The notes under the pieces were generated by a model. The model was not told where the DNA came from and made no database searches. It worked only from the letters and a program-made list of their open reading frames with translations. A stretch of 64,000 nucleotides of DNA, taken from Gp1-AA133 sp963850425. GTDB lineage: Bacteria > Acidobacteriota > Terriglobia > Terriglobales > Acidobacteriaceae. Both the position numbers and the translations under genes were made by a program. How positions within the stretch are numbered: position 1 is the first letter of the stretch; each line of letters starts with the position of its first letter. This document shows, piece after piece, positions 27,738 to 35,361 of this stretch. The stretch covers positions 496,001 to 560,000 of the forward strand of contig CAWKLF010000001.1 of assembly GCA_963850425.1 (NCBI GenBank), given 5' to 3'.

Positions 27738-27976
27738 GCGTTGCCGCCTTCCCCGCAGATCGCGGTCAATTCGGCCAGGCACCCTTCGATCTCATCCACC
27801 GAATTCACGGCCACCACAACCACCCGCTTGCGCCGCGGCGTTGGCATGTCCGCCATCAGCGGCACGCAACCCGGGCAATAAATTTCAGTTCCGGCTTTTT
27901 CCCGGAACCACAAACCGCCACACCGCTCGCAATACTTCAACTCCATCGGAACTAACAGATCGTCCAGACTTTCCAT
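27734..27976 (-). CDS. Zinc-ribbon small protein
   Basis: The 80-residue product carries two CxxC pairs (YCERCGGLW and YCPGCVPL) spaced about 17 residues apart, the layout of a zinc ribbon, followed by a basic stretch (PRRKRVVVVAV). It may bind DNA, RNA or protein. AGGAGG lies just before the ATG. It is coupled to the sigma-like gene by an ATGA overlap, which supports a joint regulatory role. Confidence 0.72.
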   Translation of the reverse strand: MESLDDLLVPMELKYCERCGGLWFREKAGTEIYCPGCVPLMADMPTPRRKRVVVVAVNSVDEIEGCLAELTAICGEGGNA

Positions 27977-28336
27977 GATTGCCTCCTAAAGGGCAGTTCG
28001 TTATGAATGGGAACAAAGTCGTTTGGAAGTCGTTGGCCGTTGGTCCTTGGTCGTTGGCAAACCATTGCACGGAACCTGGACGCGATCCAAAAGCCGCGCC
28101 ATGCTCGCTCTTCATTTTCGCGACTCCTGACAGCAACAACGCTGCTCGCATCTGATCCCGCCTGCTTCGCCAACGACCAACGACCGACGACCAACGACAA
28201 CGACTGAAATAAAAAAGCCCCGCGCCGGTTTCCCGGACACAGGGCTCGTTTCTCTTACGATGACCTGCTTGCGCTATTTAGTTATGAAATACGAGCAATC
28301 TCCCGATGCCAAAGCCCAGAGCCTAAAGCCCAGAGC
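27977..28336. repeat. Gap with a long imperfect inverted repeat and short tandem repeats
   Basis: The arms at 28029-28058 (GTCGTTGGCCGTTGGTCCTT...) and 28169-28198 (...AACGACCGACGACCAACGAC) are near-inverted copies of a repeating CGTTGGTC word. A terminator lies at 28211-28247, and AAAGCCCAGAGCCT is repeated in tandem at about 28308-28345. No gene is seen. Confidence 0.6.
28211..28247 (-). terminator. Intrinsic terminator after the small early gene
   Basis: On the minus strand AGCCC and GGGGCT flank an inner CCGG stem, followed by a run of six T. It lies about 90 bases past the stop of the 68-residue gene at 28337-28543. Confidence 0.6.
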
Positions 28337-28543
28337 CTAAAGCCTTTCGTTATTCCGGAAGTAGCCCTCCTCGTAACCGGATTTCAGCACGCGGCCATTC
28401 TGCACCACCACGCTGACCCGGCCCGTAAAATGAATGGCGGATAAAAGTTTCTCCATCGATGCCGACAGCAACTCCGACGAGCGCACCTTGCGGCGAAACT
28501 CCCCGAAGCTCCTCTCTTCATCGAGGGAAAGTACGAATTCCAT
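28337..28543 (-). CDS. Small early phage protein opposite the repressor
   Basis: The 68-residue product (MEFVLSLDEERSFGEFRRK..., then GRVSVVVQNGRVLKSGYEEG) is small and charged. No family is recognised. The ATG at 28543 has GGAG five bases upstream; the longer in-frame ATG at 28564 does not. It is transcribed divergently from the CI-like repressor over a shared operator region, so it could be a Cro-like or early regulatory protein, although no clear helix-turn-helix is visible. Confidence 0.6.
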   Translation of the reverse strand: MEFVLSLDEERSFGEFRRKVRSSELLSASMEKLLSAIHFTGRVSVVVQNGRVLKSGYEEGYFRNNERL

Positions 28544-28693
28544 AATGACTCCGAGCAATACCACATATGAGTTATAAATGCTGCTTAGCCTATAGCTCTT
28601 GAGCTGTGGAAGTCAAGAACTCTATTTCCTTTTAGATGTTGTACTTGGATTGTCAATATCCGAACGCTATAAAGTGGTGATATACTTTTCACC
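28544..28693. promoter_or_regulatory. Divergent control region of the prophage with two palindromes
   Basis: For the minus-strand gene, a promoter reads TTGACT (28611-28616) and TATAGG (28589-28594) with a 16-base spacer. A perfect 12-bp palindrome AGCTCTTGAGCT (28594-28605) lies in that spacer. For the repressor, TGGTGA-8-TCACCA (28675-28680 and 28689-28694) overlaps its start codon, and TATACT (28681-28686) sits 7 bases before the ATG, which would give a leaderless mRNA. The two palindromes are the likely operators. Assignments are by eye. Confidence 0.6.
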
Positions 28694-29410
28694 ATGAAAT
28701 TCAAGGCTCTGCAAGACAATCTGCGCAAAACGTTGTGGGACCGGATCGAAGAGGGCGACCTGACCGGCCTTCGGCTCGCCCAGCAGACCGGATTCAAGCA
28801 GGCCCACATCTCCAACTTCCTCAATCGAAAGCGCGGCCTCAGCATCGAAGGCATGGATAAAGTGCTGAACGTGCAGCACCTTTCCGTGCTCGACCTGATC
28901 GAACCCACCGAGGTCAACAAGCGCGCCAGCATCCTGCCGCCCACCGACGACGAATTCGACAACGTCCTGCTGGTCGACGGCGCCGTGGCCGCGAAAGAAC
29001 CTCTCGTCATGAGCATGAACGTGCGCGAGATTCTCAAGTTCAAGAAGAGTTTTCTGCGCAAGATGCGCCCGGAACTGGAGGGCGATCGCGAAAGCTGGGA
29101 GCGCTTCGTGATCATTCGCGCCGACGGCCGCGAAGGTATGAGCATGTATCCACGCCTGTTACCGGGTGCGAACGTGCTCATCGACCGCCACTACAACTCG
29201 CTGAAACCCTATCGGAAGGGCGAATTCAACATGTACGCGGTTGCCAAGGACGGCGACTGCACCGTGAAGTACGTCGAAGTCGCGGGCAATCACCTCATCC
29301 TGCGCCCGCACAACCAGGCTTATCCCATTGAAGTCATGACGATGGAAGACGGCAAGAGCGCCGCCGATTACCTGATCGGCCGAGTGTGTTACGTAGGAAT
29401 CGAAACCTAA
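28694..29410 (+). CDS. CI/LexA-like phage repressor (XRE HTH plus S24 peptidase)
   Basis: The 238-residue product has an N-terminal helix-turn-helix (LRLAQQTGFKQAHISNFLNR, about 26-45) and a C-terminal LexA/S24 domain. The Ser150 of GMSMYP and the Lys192 of CTVKYVEV are the catalytic pair for self-cleavage, and both are present, so SOS-type induction is possible. It is the only prophage gene on the plus strand at this end and the likely master repressor. The gene may be leaderless: no ribosome binding site precedes the ATG and a -10-like TATACT lies 7 bases before it. Confidence 0.85.
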   Translation: MKFKALQDNLRKTLWDRIEEGDLTGLRLAQQTGFKQAHISNFLNRKRGLSIEGMDKVLNVQHLSVLDLIEPTEVNKRASILPPTDDEFDNVLLVDGAVAAKEPLVMSMNVREILKFKKSFLRKMRPELEGDRESWERFVIIRADGREGMSMYPRLLPGANVLIDRHYNSLKPYRKGEFNMYAVAKDGDCTVKYVEVAGNHLILRPHNQAYPIEVMTMEDGKSAADYLIGRVCYVGIET

Positions 29411-29471
29411 GCTGGTCGCTGGTTGTTAGCTCTTGGTCCGGCTGCTTCGGTTTCGCCGCTAGAACACGAAC

Positions 29472-29509
29472 CGGCATCGCGAATTGGATTTCGCGATGCC
29501 GATTTTTTT
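29472..29509 (+). terminator. Intrinsic terminator of the repressor gene
   Basis: A 12-bp stem (CGGCATCGCGAA with TTCGCGATGCCG) is followed by seven T. It is 61 bases past the repressor stop and marks the right edge of the prophage block. Confidence 0.85.
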
Positions 29510-29514
29510 GGTAG

Positions 29515-29580
29515 TTACTCTGTCCTCCTGCGCGGAGTGAGGCGCAGCCGAACGCAGCGAAGGACCTATGCATCACGGCT
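29515..29580. repeat. Dispersed repeat copy at the prophage right edge
   Basis: A hybrid copy (CTCCTGCGCGGAGTGAGGCG...GAAGGACCTATGCAT) of the family found throughout the prophage lies at about 29521-29573, just after the terminator. Confidence 0.6.
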
Positions 29581-29636
29581 CGATACGGCCAGGCGCGAAC
29601 CGAGATCAATCTTTCACCTGAAATCCAATCGCACGC

Positions 29637-29990
29637 TTACCGTTGCTCGCGGCGATCGTCTTCGCTCCGCACTGGCGCCACCGCCGACTTAAACTCCACC
29701 TTCGAATCTGGCATACACCGCGTGACGCGTACCGGGTAGGTGACGTCGGAGTCTTTCTCTTCCCGCGCCATCACGTAGGTTCGCATGGTGAAGCACACGC
29801 CATCGCGCTCGATCTGCGTGCCGTCACGACGCGCAAATTCGCGAAATGCCCGATCGAAAGCCATCGAGCTATCAGAATTCGCTTCAGGTTTGGCCGCGCT
29901 GGGCGAAGAACTCTGTGCGTAGCTGGCCGCGGAAGCGGCGAAGAAAATCAGGATAATCAGCAGCAGGATCAGGAGGCCGGTAATTCGCAT
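29637..29990 (-). CDS. Small membrane-anchored or secreted hypothetical protein
   Basis: The 117-residue product starts with a hydrophobic signal or anchor segment (MRITGLLILLLIILIFFAAS) and then a polar exported region with two Cys (DGVCFTMRTYVM, VTRCMPDSKV). GGAGG lies seven bases before the ATG at 29990, which supports this start over the upstream ATG. No family is recognised. The gene is the first host-like gene after the prophage, transcribed toward it. Confidence 0.65.
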   Translation of the reverse strand: MRITGLLILLLIILIFFAASAASYAQSSSPSAAKPEANSDSSMAFDRAFREFARRDGTQIERDGVCFTMRTYVMAREEKDSDVTYPVRVTRCMPDSKVEFKSAVAPVRSEDDRREQR

Positions 29991-30115
29991 AGGGATACCT
30001 CCAACGCCCACATTATAACGCCGTCTCTTCACCTTGGATGATTACTACCGCTTAACCGACAAAGACACGGGAGTGCCTGTGGTGGGACAGCCGGCGCAAA
30101 CCAGCTTCCCTGATT

Positions 30116-30889
30116 TCAGGCAGGCACATCGACGCCCGACAACTCCCTGCAAGCAGCTAACAGCTTTTCCTGCAGTGCCGTGTCGCGTGCGGCGGGATTC
30201 GGCTTGCGAAGCTTCATGTGGAAGAAATACTCACCCGTCACTTTGGCGGCGGGATCATCGCTCGTGGCCAGCCAGACCTGCGTGCGATGGGCCGCGTCGA
30301 GATCGTCAGGTGCGTTCGGACCTCCCATCTTGGTGGCAACCCAGCCCGGTTCCATCGCGTTCGAGAAAACATCGGGCCAGCGGCGCGCGATCGCAAACGC
30401 CAGGACCACGTCATGCAGCTTGGTGTCGGAGTACGCCTGCGTGCCGTGCCAGCGGTGTCGTTCCCAAAGCAGATCGTCCAGGTTGGCATAGCCATTCTGA
30501 TGCAGGCCTGAGCTCAGATAAACCAATCGCTTCGGCCGATGGATGAGCGCCGTCAAAATGTAGGGCGCCAGCGTGTTGGTGGCGAAAACATGCGGCAGGC
30601 CATCTTCCGTGGAGACACGTTGGCGCTCCTGGTATCCGACGGCAGCATTGTGGATGACCGCGTCGAACGAACCCAGCGCGTTGACCTGCTCGGCGACCTT
30701 GCGGGTCTGCGCGATGCTCGAGAGATCCCCAATCACCACAGCTTCCGCCCCGGGAACGGCGGCCATCGCTTCGGTGCCACGCTGCTGGCTCCGAGCGTGC
30801 AAAACCGCCGCGTGCCCTTGCTCGATGAGAAGCTGCGCCGCCATGCGGCCCAGGCCGTCAGACGAGCCGGTGATGAAAACTCGCGCCAT
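30116..30889 (-). CDS. Short-chain dehydrogenase/reductase (SDR)
   Basis: The 257-residue product has a Rossmann fold with TGSSDGLG (7-14) for cofactor binding and the catalytic YxxxK as YSDTK (Tyr153, Lys157), with Ser126/127 nearby. It reduces or oxidises an unknown substrate in the cytoplasm with NAD(P). The C-terminal part (YFFHMKLRKPNPAARD) is typical of the retinol-dehydrogenase-like SDR group. No operon partner is evident. Confidence 0.88.
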   Translation of the reverse strand: MARVFITGSSDGLGRMAAQLLIEQGHAAVLHARSQQRGTEAMAAVPGAEAVVIGDLSSIAQTRKVAEQVNALGSFDAVIHNAAVGYQERQRVSTEDGLPHVFATNTLAPYILTALIHRPKRLVYLSSGLHQNGYANLDDLLWERHRWHGTQAYSDTKLHDVVLAFAIARRWPDVFSNAMEPGWVATKMGGPNAPDDLDAAHRTQVWLATSDDPAAKVTGEYFFHMKLRKPNPAARDTALQEKLLAACRELSGVDVPA

Positions 30890-31244
30890 AGTTCTCGCTT
30901 TCTGGTTTAGGGTTTTCGTCGTGCCCTTGGCGGATGTTCTTCCTTCCTTTGCGGTTCAGGGCTTTGCTCTTTGACTGGGATGCTTAGATTACAGCTTGCG
31001 GATTGTGGATTTCAGATTCTTGATCTTCAACCACAGAGGGACGAGCAGAAGCAGGAATGGAGTCAGACTTCCGGGCATTCGGTGAGAGTAACACTGCTAA
31101 GCGCAGGGTTTGATCGTAGAGTTCCGTTCCCGGCGGTGGAGAGACGGGCGTCTCGCCCGTCCGGCGGGCGGGACTCCTTCACTTCGCCCAGCGCAGGCTT
31201 CCCGCCGCTCCATCGTCATGAAGCAACTTCCGGTCGTCACACCG
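30890..31244. other. 355-bp gap with hairpin and repeat words
   Basis: A perfect 8-bp hairpin (GACGGGCG-TCT-CGCCCGTC) lies at 31143-31161, a common dispersed palindrome type. CCACAGAGGGACG-like words lie near 31030. No gene is seen; the short frames here lack coding character. Confidence 0.5.
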
Positions 31245-31616
31245 CTAGTTAGTTCCTGCACCTGAGCGGTTTTCGATGGCCATCGGAATGGTGCGATTGC
31301 CGGGGAGGGTGACATACATGATGTTGTGCTGCAGATCGACCTGAACCGACTGGTTGGTGGCGAACACGGGGGAGACGTCTGCGAATCCGGAATTATAGGT
31401 GCCCTGGTACACGACATTCCCCAAACGGATTCCGATGTTGTAGGAGTACAGGTCCGCGCGCAGGGGAGCATCGGAGGTGGCGGCCTCGACGGGCGCGGGC
31501 GGATTGCTTTCCACGCTGACCACGGTGGCGTTCTGATAGTTAAGATTGTTTGTGGCGTGCACAGTAGTGAGAAGCGCGCTCGACACCAGCACGCACATTG
31601 CGAAAGCTCTTTTCAT
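31245..31616 (-). CDS. Secreted hypothetical protein
   Basis: The 123-residue product has a signal peptide (MKRAFAMCVLVSSALLTTVH, cut near VHA) and a beta-rich mature part (NATVVSVESNPPAPV, YNIGIRLGNVVYQGTY). AGGAGG lies six bases before the ATG at 31616, which is decisive for the start. No family is recognised. It is probably periplasmic or extracellular. Confidence 0.65.
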   Translation of the reverse strand: MKRAFAMCVLVSSALLTTVHATNNLNYQNATVVSVESNPPAPVEAATSDAPLRADLYSYNIGIRLGNVVYQGTYNSGFADVSPVFATNQSVQVDLQHNIMYVTLPGNRTIPMAIENRSGAGTN

Positions 31617-31949
31617 AGTTCCTCCTGAAGCACCATTCTGATTTGTTCGTGCGGCGCTCACGAGGAATAACTGAGCCGCGCGCCTTTTATTCCACGCCGG
31701 CTGGTTGACCGGCGTGGAATCAACATGCGCACTCACCGGTTAGCTGCAACCTGAAGCGCGATCCGCACTGTGGATAGGATGCCGCACTCGCGGCTGCGAT
31801 CTCGCACAGAAGGCCTACAACCCTTTGCACTCGTGTGGTCCAAACGCAGGTAGGGCGTGGCGATTTCACTATCTCAGCTTGCTATTGAGTAGTGTGCAGA
31901 ACACTCGAGAACGCACGACTACGTTCTACCGGCGGCGGATGACTCGCGT

Positions 31950-32435
31950 TTAGTTCGGCGCTTTCTCGGGCGTGGGCGCCTCGGCGCCTGATGCTGCCGG
32001 CTTGTCGCCTTTCTTGGCCAGCGAGCGAACGTAATTGACCAGGTCCCAGATGGCTTCGTCCTTTACGCGACTGCCTTCGGGGGGCATCTGGTCTTTGCCC
32101 TTCTGGATGATGTAGAACAGCTCGCCGTCGGTGCGGCCCTTGAGCGTGGCGGGATCGGTCTCGTCGTTCATCTTCAGCTTCATGTCGGCGGCGACGTCGC
32201 CTTTGCCGTCACCCTTCTTGCCGTGGCACATCGCGCAATCGTAGCCGTACTGCTTTTTCCCGCGCGCGAGCGATTCCTCGCTCGGTTTCACGGGATTCTC
32301 GCGGCGTGCAGCTTCGACCGGGATGCTGCTGATGCCTGCACCGGCGGCCGGCTTATCGTTGGTCTTCGTATCTTGTGCGGAAACCGCAAATCCGACGAGC
32401 AGCAGAGCGGAAATCAGAAACGGCGTTCTCCACAT
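31950..32435 (-). CDS. Secreted cytochrome c (class I)
   Basis: The 161-residue product has a signal peptide (PFLISALLLVGFAVSA) and one c-type haem motif CAMCH (Cys67, Cys70, His71). A QMPPEGS segment offers the axial Met (Met117). It would be a periplasmic electron carrier or a subunit of an oxidase or dehydrogenase. The C-terminal tail is Pro/Ala/Lys-rich. No oxidase genes are nearby. Confidence 0.85.
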   Translation of the reverse strand: MWRTPFLISALLLVGFAVSAQDTKTNDKPAAGAGISSIPVEAARRENPVKPSEESLARGKKQYGYDCAMCHGKKGDGKGDVAADMKLKMNDETDPATLKGRTDGELFYIIQKGKDQMPPEGSRVKDEAIWDLVNYVRSLAKKGDKPAASGAEAPTPEKAPN

Positions 32436-32822
32436 GGAAAAGCCTCCTTGATTCGAGCTGGGAGACGATGCGAGTGTACTCTAAACGCGCGGATCGCTCT
32501 CCGCCGAACTGGTCGGAGCGTCGGGAGTTGAACCCGTGTGGGAGGCCAGGTAGCCCGATTCCCAATCGCTTTACCCACTACGCGCTCCGGAGCGGTTTCG
32601 CGGGCGCGTTCTTGCGGAGGTGAGGGTTCCGGACGCGAGCCCGCGGAACCGCCGTACCTCTCAGGCTAGAACGCGCACGGACGGCATGGTGTGACGGAGA
32701 TCACGCCGCAGAGTAACGCAGGTAACAAATGCTTATCCCCCGGATGGGCTCTTATCGGCAGGCCCGGGAGCGGCTATCATGTCCCTTCGCCGGCAAAGTG
32801 CGTGGCGGGCTGGAGGTAGAGC
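32436..32822. other. 387-bp gap holding a degenerate tRNA-like sequence
   Basis: Besides the tRNA-Pro-like sequence at 32510-32589 this gap contains the leader of the ankyrin gene. No other gene is supported. Confidence 0.5.
32510..32589 (-). tRNA. tRNA-Pro(GGG)-like sequence, degenerate
   Basis: Read on the minus strand, a 7-bp acceptor stem (CGGAGCG with CGCTCCG) is perfect, the discriminator is A and CCA is encoded. The T-arm (CGGGTTCAACTCCCG) has a TTCAACT loop. The segment is 77 nt without CCA, the usual tRNA-Pro length. The ATTGGGAAT loop gives anticodon GGG. The D-arm is shortened and shifted, the anticodon stem is weak, and the variable region is long, so folding is not canonical. 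It is probably a pseudo-tRNA or rearranged relic, possibly an old attachment site. Confidence 0.4.
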
Positions 32823-33479
32823 GTGGCGGGGAACGAAGACGTCATTGCAGCAATCGAGTCGGGGAATGCGAATCAGTTGAAGGAATTGCTTTCCGCGGAT
32901 CGCTCCCTGGCCGCGGCGCGCGATGCGGGCGGAGTTTCGGCGCTCATGCAGGCGCTGTACCGGCAGCGCAAAGACATGGTCGAGATGCTGCGCCTGGCGC
33001 GTCCGGAACTGGACATCTTTGAAGCGACCAGCCTGGGGCGTCCGGATCTGGTCGAGGAGATGGTCACTCAAGATCCGCGCCTTGCGAATGCGCGTTCGGG
33101 GGACGGCTTCACCCCGTTGCACTTCGCGGCATTTTTCGGCGAAGAGAGCGTGGCGCGCGTGCTGCTGGAACATCACGCCGACGCCGGCTCGGTGGCCAAC
33201 AATCCGATGCAGGTCATGCCGCTGCATTCGGCGGCGGCCGCGAGAAATCTGGCTATCGCTCGCGCGCTGCTCGAACACGGCGCGCCGGTGAATGCCCGGC
33301 AGCAGAAGGGCTGGACCGCGCTGCACGCGGCGGCGCAGCATGGCGATCAGGCGATGGTCGAGTTGCTGCTGAAATATGGAGCGAATCCTAACGCCCGGGA
33401 TGAACATGGACTGACGCCCGATGAAATCGCGGACGAGAAAGGCCATGTCGAAATTGCGGAGCGGCTGCGGGCGGCTTGA
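32823..33479 (+). CDS. Ankyrin-repeat protein
   Basis: The 218-residue product consists of ankyrin repeats, visible as DGFTPLHFAAFFGEESVARV, MQVMPLHSAAAARNLAIARA and QKGWTALHAAAQHGDQAMVE, with a last repeat near DEHGLTPDEIADEKGHVEI. It is cytoplasmic with no signal peptide and mediates protein-protein contacts; the partner is unknown. The start is a GTG with GGAGG upstream. Confidence 0.88.
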   Translation: MAGNEDVIAAIESGNANQLKELLSADRSLAAARDAGGVSALMQALYRQRKDMVEMLRLARPELDIFEATSLGRPDLVEEMVTQDPRLANARSGDGFTPLHFAAFFGEESVARVLLEHHADAGSVANNPMQVMPLHSAAAARNLAIARALLEHGAPVNARQQKGWTALHAAAQHGDQAMVELLLKYGANPNARDEHGLTPDEIADEKGHVEIAERLRAA

Positions 33480-33739
33480 GGGAGTTCGAATCGCAGCCTA
33501 ATTCGTGGAGTCCCCATTGCCCACGGTGTTCCGCACGGGCATTGTCGTCCCCCGTTGCCCTTAATTTTCTCTCCCACTCCTACCGCGTCAAGTTATGAGT
33601 CGCTTCATTGATCGTGTCGCAGGTCAGGGCGCTTCCACCACGGAGACACAGAGCTGCACAGAACGACGAACCTGGTAGCCGAGAACAAAGCGAGAGTCGC
33701 AATGGAAACGCAATAAAGCTGGCAATACCACACTCGCGT

Positions 33740-34186
33740 CTACTTCTTTCTCTCCTCCGCCTCGGCCAGCCAGCCGCGCCGCAACTTTCCGGGCGCGATC
33801 GACGAAAGATATGGCTTGATGTCGAGAACCGGCGTGCCGTCAAGCATATCGATGCCGCGCACATGCAGACGCGCGCCTTCCCGGCGGAGCAGTTCGACGA
33901 CCGTCAAGCCGATCGGGTTTGGACGCCGCGGGGAGCGCGTCGCAAAAACTCCGTGCTCGCGATCGTCGGTGGGCGGTTTGCCAACCAGTTCGAATCCCTG
34001 TGCGCGATCAAAAAGCCAGAGCACATAAAGATGAGAAAAGCCTTCAATATCGGCCAGGCCTGCCGCGAACTCGGGCAGGATCGCGAGCACGCCCTCGGCC
34101 TCGTGCTTGGCGCCCAAGCCCCTGGGCACGTCGTGCGCGTCCTTGTATGGACCTTTCACATATCCGATGGCTTGCATGGAATACAC
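33740..34186 (-). CDS. TrmO/TsaA-like tRNA-methyltransferase
   Basis: Family members (TsaA, TrmO) methylate N6-threonylcarbamoyl-adenosine at tRNA position 37. The 148-residue product carries the signature RSPRRPNPIGLTVVELL (84-100) and FSHLYVLWLFDRA. It lacks the C-terminal extension of the long E. coli form, as many bacterial members do. Cytoplasmic, monocistronic. Confidence 0.82.
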   Translation of the reverse strand: MYSMQAIGYVKGPYKDAHDVPRGLGAKHEAEGVLAILPEFAAGLADIEGFSHLYVLWLFDRAQGFELVGKPPTDDREHGVFATRSPRRPNPIGLTVVELLRREGARLHVRGIDMLDGTPVLDIKPYLSSIAPGKLRRGWLAEAEERKK

Positions 34187-34451
34187 AATATGGATCCTCG
34201 CTTATTGATGGTAACCGTCCCAAGCCCAGTAAGAAAAGTTGACGCGGATCTGACGTCCGTTGCCGATCCGCCCTCCTGCGCGTCCTTTGCGGACTCTCTT
34301 TGCGGCCTTCGCGGTAAAGAGCTTGCCAGTTCAGGAGGGTTCTGCAATTTTCCGGCAATGCTATGATGCGCCGGTAACCTGAAGTCCCAATGCCCGTCTT
34401 TCGTATCAAAACCACGGGAGCCGCGGGCATTCAGGAGGATCTGCCTTTCCC

Positions 34452-35270
34452 ATGAAGATCGCGCAACGGTTGATTCCAATTATTCTCCTAGCGTTGAGCA
34501 CGATCAGTGCGGCGCAATCCGCCCAGTCCGCGAGGAAGCAACTGCTCGTGCTGGGAGAAGAAAAAGGCTACCGGCATGAAGCCGTTTCCCACGCCATGGC
34601 GGTCATCGAGAGCCTCGGCAATAAGACTGGTCTCTGGGATACCACTATCCGCACCGACACAGAAGTTCTCACCAAGAAGAAGCTGGAATCCAATGCGAAA
34701 AACTTGAGCGACTTCGACGCCGTCCTCTTCTACACCAGCGGAGACCTTCCCATGGACGCGTCCCAGAAGGCCGACCTGCTGTTTTTCATCCACGATGACG
34801 GCAAGGGCTTCATCGGAGTACACAGCGCGACCATTACCTTCACCGAATGGCCCGAATACGGCGAGATGATCGGCGGCTACTTCGACGAGCATCCCTGGGG
34901 AACGTTCGATGCGCCGCTCATCGTCGAAGACCCAGGCTTTCCAGGAATGCAGCAGTGGCCGCGCGCATTCGTGCTGCGGGACGAAATCTACCAGCTGCGC
35001 AACTATTCCCGCGACAAGGTTCGCGTGCTGATGCGGCTCGATCCCTCGAAGCTCGACCTGTCGAATCCCAAGGTGCACCGCACCGACCGCGATTTTGCCG
35101 TGACCTGGGTGAGGGCCTACGGGAAAGGGCGCGTCTACTACTCAAACCTCGGGCACGTAAAAGAAAACTGGGACGACCCGAAGATCCAGCAGATGTACAT
35201 TGAGGGCATCAAGTGGGCGCTCGGGCTGGTGAATGCCGATGCGAACCCGCGGCCTCTGCCGAAAAATTAG
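34452..35270 (+). CDS. ThuA-like domain protein, secreted
   Basis: The 272-residue product has a signal peptide (RLIPIILLALSTISAAQ) and then a ThuA-like domain: KQLLVLGEEKGYRHEAVSHA at the start, FDAVLFYTSGDL and GKGFIGVHSATITFTEWPEY in the middle, and GKGRVYYSNLGHV near the end, all typical of this glutamine-amidotransferase-like fold. Members are linked to trehalose or sugar use. GGAGGA is upstream of the ATG. Confidence 0.85.
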   Translation: MKIAQRLIPIILLALSTISAAQSAQSARKQLLVLGEEKGYRHEAVSHAMAVIESLGNKTGLWDTTIRTDTEVLTKKKLESNAKNLSDFDAVLFYTSGDLPMDASQKADLLFFIHDDGKGFIGVHSATITFTEWPEYGEMIGGYFDEHPWGTFDAPLIVEDPGFPGMQQWPRAFVLRDEIYQLRNYSRDKVRVLMRLDPSKLDLSNPKVHRTDRDFAVTWVRAYGKGRVYYSNLGHVKENWDDPKIQQMYIEGIKWALGLVNADANPRPLPKN

Positions 35271-35361
35271 TCGCGCGCAAGGTCCCCCCCGACGACCGCC
35301 AAGAGAAAATCGCCGAACACCCCAACTTGCGCTCTTCCCGCGAAAATGTTGTCATCCCACT

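Larger units (their letters stand above)
1305..29509. mobile_element. Prophage or domesticated virion gene cluster
   Basis: The block runs from a CI/LexA-like repressor at the right, through terminase, portal, protease, scaffold, capsid and connectors, to tail and holin-like genes at the left, nearly all on the minus strand. It is bounded by intrinsic terminators at 1305-1341 (minus) and 29472-29509 (plus). No integrase, recombinase, tape-measure, tail-assembly chaperone or endolysin was recognised, and no attachment-site direct repeats were found by eye, so the ends are estimates. Virion genes are diverged, and long gaps carry the same dispersed repeats as the host, which suggests long residence. 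It may be a defective prophage or a gene-transfer-agent-like remnant. Confidence 0.82.

Noticed and set aside
32510..32589. tmRNA 3' end
   Set aside because: The 5' acceptor strand is only 77 nt away with no tag-coding region, so the sequence is tRNA-like and not a tmRNA.
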